Shown here: positions 23,516 through 33,304 of the stretch, in pieces | How the letters are laid out: each line of letters starts with the position of its first letter | Numbering within the stretch: the first letter of the stretch is position 1 | Assembly: GCF_018863415.1 (NCBI RefSeq) | Contig: NZ_JAHKSN010000015.1 | Location: 1-64,000 of the forward strand | DNA from: Deinococcus aestuarii | GTDB taxonomy: Bacteria > Deinococcota > Deinococci > Deinococcales > Deinococcaceae | Length of the DNA stretch: 64,000 nt | Reading direction: 5' to 3' | Made by a program: the position numbers and the translations under genes | The notes under the pieces: model-generated | What the model was told of the DNA's origin: nothing | The model's database searches: none | Seen by the model: only the letters and a program-made list of their open reading frames with translations

Positions 23516-26338
23516 ATGTCCTCGGCACCGCACGACCCTTCCTTCCTCCGCACCCTTCCGGACCGCGCCTTCGCGGCGACGCTGGACCTCTACGCCCGCC
23601 TGACGGGGGCGCGGGCGGCCCGGCTCACGCTGACGGACGGCGGGGCGTCCTGGCAGGGCGGCTGGCCGCTGGGGGCGGCGGAGGGCGGGGACCCCGGGGC
23701 GCCGCACACGCTCTCGTTCCGGCACGGCGGGGTGGGCGGCACGCTGACGCTCTGGGGAGGCCGTCCCCTCCCGGCCGGGCACGCGGGGGCGGAGGGGCAC
23801 CCCTTCGTCGCCGCGCTGCGGCACGAGTGGGAGCTGCACGCGGGGCAGGCCACGTTGCAACAGGCGCACGACCAGCTTCAGGCGATGGTGCAGGCCGCGC
23901 CGCTGGCGGTGTATTCCCTCACGCTGGAGGGGCTGGTCAAGCAGTGGAACGCGGCGGCGGCGGAGACGCTGGGCCTGCCGGGCGAGCAGGTGCTCGGGCG
24001 CGAGGTCGAGGACGACCGGCTGCGGGGTGCCTTCGCGGCCCTGCGGCGCAGCGTGGCGCGCGGACCCCACCCCACCCCGCCCCAGCACCTGCAACTGAGG
24101 CCACCGGGCGGCGAGCCGGTGGACGTGACGCTCACCGCCGCGCCGCTGCCGGGCGGGCTGGTGGGCACGGCGCAGCGGGTCCCCCGCGAGGAGGGGCAGC
24201 GCCACCACGCGGCGCAGCAGCTCGCCCTGCTCGAATCGGTCCTCGCGCACGCCAACGACTCGGTGCTGATCACGGAGGCCGAGCCGCAGGACCTGCCGGG
24301 GCCGCGCATCGTGTACGCGAACGCGGCCTTTACCCGCACGACGGGCTACTCGCTGGAGGAGGTGATCGGCCAGACCCCCCGCCTCCTGCACGGGCCGCGC
24401 ACCGACCGCCGGGCGCTCGACAAGATTCGCAAGGCGCTCAAGAAGTGGAAGAGCGTGCAGGTCGAGGTGGTGAACTACCGCAAGGACGGCTCGGAGTTCT
24501 GGGTCGAGCTGTCCATCGCGCCCGTCGCCGACGAGACGGGCTGGTACACCCACTGGATTTCGATCCAGCGCGACATCTCCGACCGCAAGAGATTCGCCGA
24601 GCACCTCGACCGCGAGCGGGCGCGGGTCCTCGAACTCGCGGCGAAGAACGCGCCGCTCTCGCAGGTCCTCGCGCGGCTGGCGGGCACCCTGGAGCGGCAG
24701 TTCGAGGGACGGCGGGCGGCGGTCGTGCTGCCCGGCGAGCCCCCCGAGGTCTACACCGCGCACGGGGACGAGGGGCCCGAGCGGGAGAGCTGGGCGCTCG
24801 TGGCGGCCCGCCCTGGGGAGGAGCGCTTCACCCTGCCCCTCGGCGCGGCCCCGCGGGTGTGGCACGTCTGGCGGCACCCGATCCGGAGCGGCGAGGGCGA
24901 GGCGCTGGGCACGCTGCTCCTGCTGGGCAAGGACGCCGCGCCCCCCAACGCGGACGAGCGGGCGCAGCTCGACGCGGGATCGGGCCTCGCCGCGCTGGTG
25001 ATCGAGCGCGCCCGGGCGCACTCGGCGCTGGAGCGCCACGCCCTGTACGACCCCCTCACCAACCTGCCCAACCGGGTGCTGTTCGAGCGCGAACTCAAGC
25101 GCACCCTGGCCGAGGCCACGGCGGCGGGCAGGCCGGTCGCCGTCGGGTTGATGGACCTCGACCGCTTCAAGCTGGTGAACGACACGCTCGGGCACAGCGT
25201 CGGGGACGCGCTGCTCCAGCAGGTGGCCGCCCGGCTGCGGGGGGTGCTCGGCGGGGGCGACACCCTCGCCCGCATGGGCGGCGACGAGTTCCTGCTCGTG
25301 CTGGGGGGCGCGGCGACCTCGCCCGGCATCCAGGCGGCGGCCGAGCGGCTGCTGCACACCTTCACCCAGCCCTTCAACCTCGCGGGGCACGAGGTCTTCG
25401 TGCGGCCGAGCATCGGGTTCACGGTCTTTGCGCACGCGGCGACGGCGGTCGAGCACCTCCTCCAGCAGGCGGACACCGCCATGTACCAGGCCAAGCGCCG
25501 GGGCGGCGGGTACGCCGTGTATACCCCGGAAGGCGAGGAGCGCCTCGCCGCGATGACGCTGGAAACGGCCCTCAACCGCGCCCTGGAGCGGCAGGAATTC
25601 GTGCTGCACTACCAGCCGCAGTGGGAGGCCCGCAGCGGAAGGCTGGTGGGGGTCGAAGCCCTGCTGCGCTGGCAACATCCCGACCTCGGGCTGGTGCCGC
25701 CCGCCGACTTCATTCCCCTGACCGAGGTGACGGGGCTGATCGTGCCCATCGGCGCCTGGGTGTTGCGCCAGGCCTGCGAGCAGGCGGTGGCGTGGACGGC
25801 CCTCGCCCCCGGTCTCCGGATGTCGGTCAATCTCTCCGCCCGGCAGTTTCTGGAACCCAACCTGATCGAGACGGTGACCTGGGCGCTGCGGACCTCGGGC
25901 CTGCGCCCGGAGCGGCTCGAACTCGAACTTACCGAGAGCATGTTGATGCAGGCCCTGGAGGCGCAGGGAACCTTGCGGCGCCTCAAGGACCTCGGGGTGC
26001 GGGTGGTCGTGGACGACTTCGGGACCGGGTACTCCAACCTCGCCTACCTCAAGCAGTACCCCATCGACGGGCTCAAGATCGACCGCTCCTTCACGGCGGG
26101 CGTGGCGAGCGACCTCCCCTCGGCGGGACGCGACGAGGCCCTCGTCCGGGCGGTGATGAATCTCGCCCAGGCGCTGGGGCTGGAGGTCACGGTGGAGGGG
26201 GTGGAGACGGCCCCGCAGCTCGAGTTCCTGCGCACGCACGCCTGCGACTACGTGCAGGGCTACCTCACGGGCAGGCCCCAGGACGCGCGCGCGCTCGGAA
26301 CCCTGCTGGAGGAGAGCCGCGTCGCCCCGGCCCGCTGA
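23516..26338 (+). CDS. PAS-PAS-GAF-GGDEF-EAL cyclic-di-GMP signalling protein
   Basis: A 940-residue cytoplasmic sensor/enzyme. In order: a divergent N-terminal region, a first PAS (about 125-225), a second PAS (about 235-370, with NAAFTRTTGYSLEEVIGQ and NYRKDGSEFWVEL), a GAF-like segment (about 385-505), GGDEF (ARMGGDEF, complete) and EAL (VEALLRW, LELTES, DDFGTGYSNL, KIDRSF, all present). Both synthesis and breakdown of c-di-GMP are therefore possible. The inhibitory RxxD before GGDEF is missing (GGGD). The start is ATG 23516 rather than the GTG two codons earlier. A second GGDEF-EAL gene follows on the same strand. Confidence 0.9.
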   Translation: MSSAPHDPSFLRTLPDRAFAATLDLYARLTGARAARLTLTDGGASWQGGWPLGAAEGGDPGAPHTLSFRHGGVGGTLTLWGGRPLPAGHAGAEGHPFVAALRHEWELHAGQATLQQAHDQLQAMVQAAPLAVYSLTLEGLVKQWNAAAAETLGLPGEQVLGREVEDDRLRGAFAALRRSVARGPHPTPPQHLQLRPPGGEPVDVTLTAAPLPGGLVGTAQRVPREEGQRHHAAQQLALLESVLAHANDSVLITEAEPQDLPGPRIVYANAAFTRTTGYSLEEVIGQTPRLLHGPRTDRRALDKIRKALKKWKSVQVEVVNYRKDGSEFWVELSIAPVADETGWYTHWISIQRDISDRKRFAEHLDRERARVLELAAKNAPLSQVLARLAGTLERQFEGRRAAVVLPGEPPEVYTAHGDEGPERESWALVAARPGEERFTLPLGAAPRVWHVWRHPIRSGEGEALGTLLLLGKDAAPPNADERAQLDAGSGLAALVIERARAHSALERHALYDPLTNLPNRVLFERELKRTLAEATAAGRPVAVGLMDLDRFKLVNDTLGHSVGDALLQQVAARLRGVLGGGDTLARMGGDEFLLVLGGAATSPGIQAAAERLLHTFTQPFNLAGHEVFVRPSIGFTVFAHAATAVEHLLQQADTAMYQAKRRGGGYAVYTPEGEERLAAMTLETALNRALERQEFVLHYQPQWEARSGRLVGVEALLRWQHPDLGLVPPADFIPLTEVTGLIVPIGAWVLRQACEQAVAWTALAPGLRMSVNLSARQFLEPNLIETVTWALRTSGLRPERLELELTESMLMQALEAQGTLRRLKDLGVRVVVDDFGTGYSNLAYLKQYPIDGLKIDRSFTAGVASDLPSAGRDEALVRAVMNLAQALGLEVTVEGVETAPQLEFLRTHACDYVQGYLTGRPQDARALGTLLEESRVAPAR

Positions 26339-26632
26339 AGCCCGGCTTGCTCGCTCCTCTGCGGCGACCCTGCCGGTGAGGAGGCGCTGACGCCCCCCAC
26401 CCGGCGCTCCTCACCGCCTGTTGGGCTCCCGGGGCCGCGTGGGCCGGGCCTTCATCTTCGGAGGGGCCCCCGCAGTCAGCCTCCTGTGAGGGCGCCGCGC
26501 CTACCCTTCACACCGGAAAAACTGCCCACGACCTCCGCTTGCGCCCCCGAAAGGAAGGCATGTCCGCACCCCACCTCTGCCCCGCCTGTCCGCCCCCCCC
26601 CGCCGAGGGGCGTGGGTCCGCCCTGGTCCTCC

Positions 26633-28603
26633 ATGTCGGCTGAACCGTCGGCCGAATCCGGGGTCCACCCCCTGCTGGAGCGCGACCTGCGGGCGCTGGG
26701 GCTCGACGAGACCGCGCCGCCGGACCCCGGGGCGTGGCGGCAGCTTCTCTCGCGGGTCTCGGAGACCTGCGCCCGGGTCGACGCGGACCGGGCGCAGGCG
26801 GCGCGCGCCGGGCAGGAGCAGCGGGCCTTTTACGAGGGCATCCTGGGCCGCCTGCCCGTCGAGGTGGTCGTGCTCGACCCGGGGGGCCGCTACCTGTTTT
26901 GCAACCGGGCCGCCATTCGCGACGACACCATCCGGGCATGGATCATCGGCCGCAGCGACCGCGAGTACGTCGAGCACCGGGGCTTCGACCCGGAGGTGGC
27001 ACACCGCCGCGAGGCCCAGTTCCGGGCGGCGGTCGAGGGGGGGCGCCCGGTCTCCTGGGAGGAGACGTTCCCCGGCTCCCCCGGCCCCCGGCACCACCTG
27101 CGGCACTTCAACCCGGTGTTCTCGCCGGACGGGCGGCTGGAGCTGGTGCTGGGCTACGGCCGCGACATCACCGAGCGCCGCGAGGCGCAAGAAGCCCTCG
27201 AGCGGCTCAACGGCGAGCTGGAGCGGCGGGTCGAGGAGCGCACCGAGGAGCTGCGGCGGATGGGCGAGCAGCTTCAGCACGACGCCTTCCACGACGCGCT
27301 GACCGGGCTGCCCAACCGCGCGCTGCTGCGAGACCGGCTGGGGCAGGCCATCGAGCGCGCCCACCGCCGACCGGGGGGGCAGTTCGCGGTGCTGCTCCTC
27401 GACTGCGACCGCTTCAAGGGGGTCAACGATTCCCTCGGGCACACGGCGGGCGACGCCCTGCTCGTCGAGCTGGCGGGGCGGCTGCGGGGCTGCGTGCGGC
27501 CCCTGGACACGGTGGCGCGCATGGGCGGGGACGAGTTCGTGATCCTGCTGGAGGAGGTGGACCCGGCGGAGGCGCTGCGGGCGGCCGAGCGCGTCCAGCG
27601 GGCCCTGGGGACGCCACTGTCCCTGGGGGGCCAGGACGTGCAGATGTCGGCGAGCATCGGGGTGGTCCTCGCCGACCCGGCACACGGCGGTCCCGAGGAC
27701 GTGCTGCGCGACGCGGACATCGCCATGTACCGGGCCAAGGCGCGCGGCCGGGCGGGGCACCAGCTCTTTACCGCCGAGCTGCGCGCCGAGGCGCAGGGGC
27801 TGATCACCCTGGAGCGTGACCTGCGCGCCGCCGTGCGGGAGGGGCAGCTCACGGTCGAGTACCAGCCGATCGTCGCCCTGGGCAGCGGGGAGCCGGAGGG
27901 CTTCGAGGCGCTCGTGCGCTGGTCGCACCCCACCCTGGGGCCGGTCTCCCCCGCCCAGTTCATCCCGGTCGCCGAGGAGAGCGGGCTGATCCTCGACCTC
28001 GACCGCTGGGTGCTGCGCGAGGCGTCGGGGCGAATGGAGGCCTGGCGGCGGGAGATCCCGGGCCCGGGCCCCCTGAGCCTGAGCGTGAACTTCTCCGGCC
28101 AGCAGTTCGCCCAGCCCGACCTGTGCGAGCGGGTCGAGGAGATCCTGCGCGAGACCGGCTTCGACCCGCGGCGCCTGAAGATCGAGATGACCGAGAGCGT
28201 TCTCGTGCAGGACTCGGAGGTCGCCCGCGCGAACTTTGACCGCCTGCGGGCCCTCGGGATCGGGCTGCACATCGACGACTTCGGGACCGGCTACTCCTCG
28301 CTGGGCTACCTCCAGCACCACCCGGTCAACGTCATCAAGATCGACCGCTCCTTTATCACGCGCATGTCGTCCAGCCCCGAGAGCGCCGAACTCGTCCGCA
28401 CCATGATCGGCATGGCCCGGCACCTCGGCCTGCGGGTCGTTGCCGAGGGCATCGAGTCGGCGGAACAGCTCGGCGCCCTGCGCGCGCTGGGCTGCGACTA
28501 CGGGCAGGGCTACCTCTTCTCCCGGCCGCTCGGCGAGGGGGCGGCGGCCCTGTTCTTGCAGGGCGTGCGCGGGGCCGCGACCAGCCACGGGGTCACCCCC
28601 TGA
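26633..28603 (+). CDS. PAS-GGDEF-EAL cyclic-di-GMP signalling protein
   Basis: About 656 residues: one PAS domain (about 75-190), a short coiled coil (LERRVEERTEELRRM), GGDEF (ARMGGDEF) and EAL (FEALVRW, EMTES, DDFGTGYSSL, KIDRSF). Unlike its neighbour it keeps a full inhibitory site, RPLD, five residues before the GGDEF block. The frame is open to 26486, but the added N-terminus is proline-rich and not protein-like, so I start at ATG 26633. The 294 bp before it hold no gene, only a GC-rich hairpin near 26378-26412. Confidence 0.9.
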   Translation: MSAEPSAESGVHPLLERDLRALGLDETAPPDPGAWRQLLSRVSETCARVDADRAQAARAGQEQRAFYEGILGRLPVEVVVLDPGGRYLFCNRAAIRDDTIRAWIIGRSDREYVEHRGFDPEVAHRREAQFRAAVEGGRPVSWEETFPGSPGPRHHLRHFNPVFSPDGRLELVLGYGRDITERREAQEALERLNGELERRVEERTEELRRMGEQLQHDAFHDALTGLPNRALLRDRLGQAIERAHRRPGGQFAVLLLDCDRFKGVNDSLGHTAGDALLVELAGRLRGCVRPLDTVARMGGDEFVILLEEVDPAEALRAAERVQRALGTPLSLGGQDVQMSASIGVVLADPAHGGPEDVLRDADIAMYRAKARGRAGHQLFTAELRAEAQGLITLERDLRAAVREGQLTVEYQPIVALGSGEPEGFEALVRWSHPTLGPVSPAQFIPVAEESGLILDLDRWVLREASGRMEAWRREIPGPGPLSLSVNFSGQQFAQPDLCERVEEILRETGFDPRRLKIEMTESVLVQDSEVARANFDRLRALGIGLHIDDFGTGYSSLGYLQHHPVNVIKIDRSFITRMSSSPESAELVRTMIGMARHLGLRVVAEGIESAEQLGALRALGCDYGQGYLFSRPLGEGAAALFLQGVRGAATSHGVTP

Positions 28604-28661
28604 GCCTGCCCGCCGGACCAGGGCCAGGGCGGGCAGGCTTCAGATCAGGAACCGGAGGGGG

Positions 28662-29984
28662 CTAGGAGGTGGAGACCCCCTGATTGCCCGCCCGCCTGAA
28701 GGCGAAGCCCAGCAGCGCGAGGGCCGCCAGGGCCAGCAGCGCCCACGGCCCGGCCGCGCCCAGGCTATCCGCCAGCGTGCCCAGCGGGTTTGCCAGCCCC
28801 ACCCGGTCCCCCAGCCAGCCCAGCGAGGCCAGGACCGCGAGCGACGCACCGAGGGTGCGCACCGGGGTATAGAGCCTCGTTTGCGCCAGCAGGATCAGCC
28901 ACGGCATCGTCACGGCGATGACGATGAGCTGCATCGCCTCGATCCCCAGGTTGAACCCCAGCAGACTCAGCGCCGTCTGCCACGGGCTGAGGTCGAGTTC
29001 GGCCAGGGTGGAGGAAAAGGCCAGCCCGTGAATCAGCCCGAACCCCCCCGCGATGACGAGCTCACGCCCCGGGAAGATCGGCCGCAGGGCGTGCACGGCC
29101 GAGACCAGGATCGAGACCGCGATCAGCGCCTCGATGGGGGCATCCGGCACGTTGACGATCCGCAGGGTGCCCAGCAGCAACGTCAGCGAGTGGCCGACGG
29201 TGAAGGCGGTGGTGATCTTGACGATGTTCAGCAGCGAGCGCCGGGGGCCGCCGAACGCCCCCCAGTGGGGCCGACGGTTCATGACGGCCAGCAGTGGGGC
29301 GGGCAGCAGCAGGGTGAGCAGGAACAGGAGGTGGTCGGTGCCCTCGGCAATATGCTGCATCCCCAACTTGAAGATGCCGACGAAGCCCTGCCAGGCGTTG
29401 CCCTGCGCTTGATTCACCGGCAGGAGCGGTACCTGTCCGGTACGCGGGTCGGTGCGGATGACGCCGACCTCGACGTTCTCGTTGCCGCTCTCCTTGTTCA
29501 GCCCGCGTTCCCAGTCGCGCCGGATGGACACGAGGACGCTGTGGGTCACCACCTGATGCACGATGGCGTCGTACCTCAGCGTGAAGGCGCGGGTGCTCGC
29601 CCCGGCCGGGGGGGTGAGCTGCACGGGCACCACGAATTCCTGATACGGGCCGGTCGCGGCCTGCTGCACCTGCGAGAGGGTGGGCTCGCCGATCTCGACC
29701 GCCCAGGCCTGCCCGGAGGGCGTGGTGGCGGCGAGGTGACGCCGCAGGTAGGTGCGGAGCTGGGGGCCGTACTGCTCCAGCGCCGAGGCGTTGCCGAGCA
29801 AGTTCCAGCGGGTCGCCAGTTGCAGCTCGTTCAGCGGCAGGGCGAGGTCCGCCGTGACCGACGACGGGTGGAGGTCGAGCTGAAGGGTCGTCGTCGGCAT
29901 CGGGTGGGCGAGGCCGCGCCCCGGCAGCAGGGCGAAGACGAGGGCGAGGAGCCAGCTCAGGAGGGGGGGTCGGGGAAGGGTCAA
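28662..29984 (-). CDS. HupE/UreJ-family membrane protein with large extracytoplasmic N-terminal domain
   Basis: About 440 residues. A signal sequence (LLSWLLALVFALLPG, then AHPMP) leads a roughly 180-residue exported domain, then six or seven membrane helices with the HupE/UreJ hallmarks HIAEGTDHLLFLL, FTVGHSLTLLL and GLIHGLAFSS. HupE/UreJ proteins are linked to nickel or other metal uptake; the conserved His/Asp pairs inside the membrane fit metal transport. The start is TTG 29984, five bases after GAGGTG, since nearer ATGs would cut off the signal peptide. It is the last gene behind two DUF3500 genes. Confidence 0.85.
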   Translation of the reverse strand: MTLPRPPLLSWLLALVFALLPGRGLAHPMPTTTLQLDLHPSSVTADLALPLNELQLATRWNLLGNASALEQYGPQLRTYLRRHLAATTPSGQAWAVEIGEPTLSQVQQAATGPYQEFVVPVQLTPPAGASTRAFTLRYDAIVHQVVTHSVLVSIRRDWERGLNKESGNENVEVGVIRTDPRTGQVPLLPVNQAQGNAWQGFVGIFKLGMQHIAEGTDHLLFLLTLLLPAPLLAVMNRRPHWGAFGGPRRSLLNIVKITTAFTVGHSLTLLLGTLRIVNVPDAPIEALIAVSILVSAVHALRPIFPGRELVIAGGFGLIHGLAFSSTLAELDLSPWQTALSLLGFNLGIEAMQLIVIAVTMPWLILLAQTRLYTPVRTLGASLAVLASLGWLGDRVGLANPLGTLADSLGAAGPWALLALAALALLGFAFRRAGNQGVSTS

Positions 29985-30052
29985 GGCGTCACCTCGGGGA
30001 CGGGGGGGGGGGCGGGGAGACGGCCCGGCCCCCCCGCCCGGTCCGGCGGCGT

Positions 30053-31174
30053 TCAGAAGGAGAAGCTCGCGCCGTAGTCGCGGGTGTGGTCGCGCCAGAC
30101 GGTGTGGTAATGGATCTGCGAGCGGTACACGATGCCGTTCTGGCACACGAACTCGATCCAGACGCTGGGGCCGTCGATGCGGACGTAATCGGCGGTGCTC
30201 GTCAGGCCGGTGCTCCCCGAGTAGGCGATGTACGTGCTGTCCAGCTCGTTCTCGTAGATGCCGAGCAGGGCGGCGGCCGTCGTGTCGTCCACGTCCTGCA
30301 CCCAGGGCTTGATGGCCGCGAGCACGAGGGCCTTCTGGTCCGCGCTCAGCCCGCTCACGGCGAGGCCCGACTTGGTGCTCGGGAACTGGCCGTCCTCGCC
30401 CGGTCCCAGCAGCACGTCGCTGAAGGTCTGCGAGAGCTTGGCGGAGGCGAGCTGGGTGCTGCTCAGGCCCGCGAGCATGTTCACCATGCCCTGCTGCTCC
30501 TGGTACAGCGGCGCGTAGGTGGTCGTGCTCCCGCTCGTGCCGGGGGCCGGGCACCCGCTGGTGATGACGTTGACCGTGCTTCCCGTCACCGACCAGCACT
30601 TGGGCTCGATGCCGGTGAACTTGGGCGTGGCGCCCGTGACCGCCCCGGCGTTGTAGGTGATGTTGTAGGCGAGGTGGTGCCCGCCGAACTGAAGCTGCCA
30701 CTGCCCGGTCGTGCTGGGCGTATTCAGGAAGGCGAGGTAATACAGGCCGCTGCCGTAGCCCGACTGCGACCCGGCCAGCACGTCGTCGGCGGCGAGAAGT
30801 TGCGTGGTCTCGTCGTAGCCCTCGTTCGCGGCCGTGCCGGTGGCGGCCTTCACCACGGCGAGGGCGGCGGCCCGCTGGGTTTCGGTCAGGCTGCTCAGCG
30901 CCAGGCCGTTGCGGGTCGCCGCGCCGACCGGGAGGTTGGACCACGTGGTCGAGTTCGACTCGGTGCGGGTCAGCACCACGCTCGACTGCTGGCCCGTGGA
31001 GAGGGTGGCGAGAAAGGCGTTGGCGGCGGTGACCACCTCGGCGGCCGTGCCCGTGCTGATCGGGTCGCCGCCCGTGCCGGTGTCCGTGCCGCCGCCGGTG
31101 TCGGTGGTCGTGGTGCCGCACCCGGCGAGCAACAGGGCGAGGCTGAGGGGAACGGCGAACAGAGCTTTTTTCAT
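30053..31174 (-). CDS. DUF3500 lipoprotein
   Basis: A 373-residue lipoprotein of unknown function. The signal peptide ends in the lipobox LLAGC (Cys 19), followed by a Gly/Thr-rich linker and one DUF3500 domain. Conserved-looking blocks are LQFGGHHLAYNITY, KLSQTFSDVLLGPGEDG and the C-terminal IHYHTVWRDHTRDYG, whose histidines could hold a metal. The next gene upstream is a tandem paralogue, with nearly the same last 45 residues. The ATG follows AAAGAGGTGCC. Located between its paralogue and HupE, it likely acts with them in the cell envelope. Confidence 0.85.
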   Translation of the reverse strand: MKKALFAVPLSLALLLAGCGTTTTDTGGGTDTGTGGDPISTGTAAEVVTAANAFLATLSTGQQSSVVLTRTESNSTTWSNLPVGAATRNGLALSSLTETQRAAALAVVKAATGTAANEGYDETTQLLAADDVLAGSQSGYGSGLYYLAFLNTPSTTGQWQLQFGGHHLAYNITYNAGAVTGATPKFTGIEPKCWSVTGSTVNVITSGCPAPGTSGSTTTYAPLYQEQQGMVNMLAGLSSTQLASAKLSQTFSDVLLGPGEDGQFPSTKSGLAVSGLSADQKALVLAAIKPWVQDVDDTTAAALLGIYENELDSTYIAYSGSTGLTSTADYVRIDGPSVWIEFVCQNGIVYRSQIHYHTVWRDHTRDYGASFSF

Positions 31175-31209
31175 ACGGCACCTCTTTCGGGGGAGGGGAG
31201 GGACTGGGG

Positions 31210-32478
31210 CTAGAAGCTGTACTCGCCGCCGTAATCACGCGTGTGGTCACGCCAGACGGTGTGGAAGTGAAGCTGCGAGCGGTACACGACGCCGTTCTGG
31301 CACACGAACTCGATCCAGACGCTCGGCCCGTCGATCCGCACGTAGTCGGCGTTGTTCGTCAGCGCCGCGTTGCCGGAGTAGGCGACGTACGTGTCGTCCA
31401 GTTCCCGCCCGTACACGGCGAGGAGCCGCGCGGCGGTGGCGTCGTCCGCGTCCTGCACCCAGGGCCGGATCGCGGCGAGCACCCGGGCCTTTTGCGCGGC
31501 GCCCAGCGTGCCGACCCGCACGCCCGCCTTCGCCGCCGGGAACTGGCCGTCCCTCCCCGGCCCCAGCAGCACGTCGCTGAAGGTCTGGGAGAGTCTGGCG
31601 GCGGCGAGCTGGGAGGTGCTCAAGCCCCCGAGCAGGGCGGCCATCCCGTCGTGTTCGCTCCTGAGCGGCGCATAGGTCGCGCCGCCCGCCGTCCAGACCC
31701 TGGGTTCGACGCCCGTGAACCTCGGGGTGGCACCCACGACCTGCCCGGCCCGGTAGGTCGTGTTCACCGCGAGGTGGTGGCCGCCGAACTGGAGCTGCCA
31801 CGTGCCCGGGGTGCCGGGGGCGCCCAGGAAGGCCAGGGCGTACAGGCCGCTGCCGTAGTCGTTGCCCGTGAGGCCCCCGGCGGGTGGTGTACCGCCCGGC
31901 GCCCCACCGGGAGGCGGACCGGCCGGGGGCGTCCCCGTGGCTCCCGCCGGGCCCGCGGGCGGCGGACCCCCGCCCCCGACACCGGCCGTGTTGCCCGAGA
32001 CGTTGAGCACGTCGTCGGCGAGGCGAAGCTGCAACACCTCGTCGTAGCCCTCGTTCGCCGCCGAGCCCGTCGCGGCCCTCACGACCGCGAGCGCGGCGGC
32101 GAGCTGGGTGCCGTTCAGGTCGCCGAGCGCGACGCCGCCGCGCGGCACGAGGGCGACGGGGAGGTTCGACCAGCGGGTCGCGTTCTCTTGGGTCGCGGGC
32201 AGGACGGCCCTGGCCCGCTGCTCGGCGCTCAGCGTGGCGAGGAAGGCGTTCGCGGCGCACACGACCCGGGGCGCTCCGCTGGCCGCCTCCGCACACCTCG
32301 CGGGAAGGGTGACGTCGCGGCCCGTGAGACGCAGGCCCGTGGTGACCACAGTGCCGTCCGTCCGCAGGGTGGCGGCCGGGGAGGTGGGCCCGGCCCCTCC
32401 GGCGCGCGCCGTGCAGGCGAGGCGGACGCCGAGGGCCGCCGTTCCGACGAGGAGCGCCAGGGTGAGAGGACGCTTCAT
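31210..32478 (-). CDS. Secreted DUF3500 protein, paralogue with Gly/Pro-rich insert
   Basis: A 422-residue paralogue of the downstream DUF3500 gene. The ATG at 32478 follows AGGAGGCATC. The signal peptide ends VRLACTARAGG; the Cys is there but the lipobox is poor, so it may be secreted rather than lipid-anchored. It shares LQFGGHHLAVNTTY, RLSQTFSDVLLGPG and LHFHTVWRDHTRDYG with its neighbour. It differs by an insert of about 38 residues made almost only of Gly, Pro, Ala and Thr (coded by about 31863-31984). First gene of the operon, divergent from the response regulator. Confidence 0.83.
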   Translation of the reverse strand: MKRPLTLALLVGTAALGVRLACTARAGGAGPTSPAATLRTDGTVVTTGLRLTGRDVTLPARCAEAASGAPRVVCAANAFLATLSAEQRARAVLPATQENATRWSNLPVALVPRGGVALGDLNGTQLAAALAVVRAATGSAANEGYDEVLQLRLADDVLNVSGNTAGVGGGGPPPAGPAGATGTPPAGPPPGGAPGGTPPAGGLTGNDYGSGLYALAFLGAPGTPGTWQLQFGGHHLAVNTTYRAGQVVGATPRFTGVEPRVWTAGGATYAPLRSEHDGMAALLGGLSTSQLAAARLSQTFSDVLLGPGRDGQFPAAKAGVRVGTLGAAQKARVLAAIRPWVQDADDATAARLLAVYGRELDDTYVAYSGNAALTNNADYVRIDGPSVWIEFVCQNGVVYRSQLHFHTVWRDHTRDYGGEYSF

Positions 32479-32635
32479 GATGCCTCCTGAAACTGGGGGG
32501 AGCGGGGGCCGCGAGGAAACAAGCCTCAGGCCCCCCAACGTCCAGTTGTACGGGGGACTTGTTCAGAACCGGAGTAGTCTGCTGGCCCGCAGCCCGGAGC
32601 GCCCCTTAAGCTGCCGCACAGAAGGGGGAAAGCGC

Positions 32636-33304
32636 GTGCCACATCTGCTCGTCATCGAGGACAACCCGGACATGAGCGCCCTGCTGCACGAGTATTTCGG
32701 GGCGCTGGGGTATGGGGTCACGTCGGCGCGGGAGGGGCGCGCGGGCCTGCACGCCGCCCTGCATACCCGGCCCGACCTGATCGTGCTCGACGTGATGCTG
32801 CCCGGTCTGGGCGGGCTGGAGGTGCTGCGGCGGCTGCGGGCGGAGTCGGACGCCCCCGTCCTGATGCTGACGGCCAGGGAGGGAGAGGCCGACAAGGTGC
32901 TGGCCCTGGAACTGGGCGCGGACGACTACGTGACCAAACCCTTCTCGGTGGCCGAGCTGCTCGCGCGGGTGCGGGCCCTGCTGCGGCGCTCGCAACCCGG
33001 CGGCGAGCGCGGGCCCCTGCGGCACGGAGTCCTGAGCCTTCATCCCCTCACCCGGGCGGTTCGTCTCCGGGGGGAGGTCGTGAACCTCACCCGGGTGGAG
33101 TTCGGGCTGCTGCACCTGCTGATGCTCAGCCCACAGCGGGTCTTTACCCGCTCGGAACTGCTCACCCACCTTCAGGAGGAGGGCGGGGGCTCGGAGCGCA
33201 CCATCAACGTGCATGTGCGCAACCTCCGCGCCAAGCTGGGAGAGGACGCGGAGCTGCTGGAGACGGTCTACGGGGTGGGCTACCGCCTGCGGGAGGCGCC
33301 GTGA
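32636..33304 (+). CDS. OmpR/PhoB-type response regulator
   Basis: A 222-residue regulator: a receiver domain with the acidic pair ED (about 8-9), phosphoacceptor Asp 52 in LDVMLP and the TKPFS lysine, then a winged-helix DNA-binding domain (LTRVEFGLLHLL, RTINVHVRNLRAKLG, VYGVGYRLR). The start is GTG 32636 after GAAGGGGGAAAGCGC. It overlaps the kinase gene by four bases (GTGA). It stands back to back with the DUF3500-DUF3500-HupE operon, 157 bp apart, so that operon is its most likely target. Confidence 0.92.
   Translation: MPHLLVIEDNPDMSALLHEYFGALGYGVTSAREGRAGLHAALHTRPDLIVLDVMLPGLGGLEVLRRLRAESDAPVLMLTAREGEADKVLALELGADDYVTKPFSVAELLARVRALLRRSQPGGERGPLRHGVLSLHPLTRAVRLRGEVVNLTRVEFGLLHLLMLSPQRVFTRSELLTHLQEEGGGSERTINVHVRNLRAKLGEDAELLETVYGVGYRLREAP

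Noticed and set aside
23032..26379. Plus-strand frame of over 1100 codons overlapping the first GGDEF-EAL gene
   Set aside because: Out of frame with intact GGDEF and EAL motifs; sequence is low-complexity.
26486..26632. N-terminal extension of the second GGDEF-EAL protein
   Set aside because: The added residues are proline/cysteine-rich with no structure; ATG 26633 gives a normal start.
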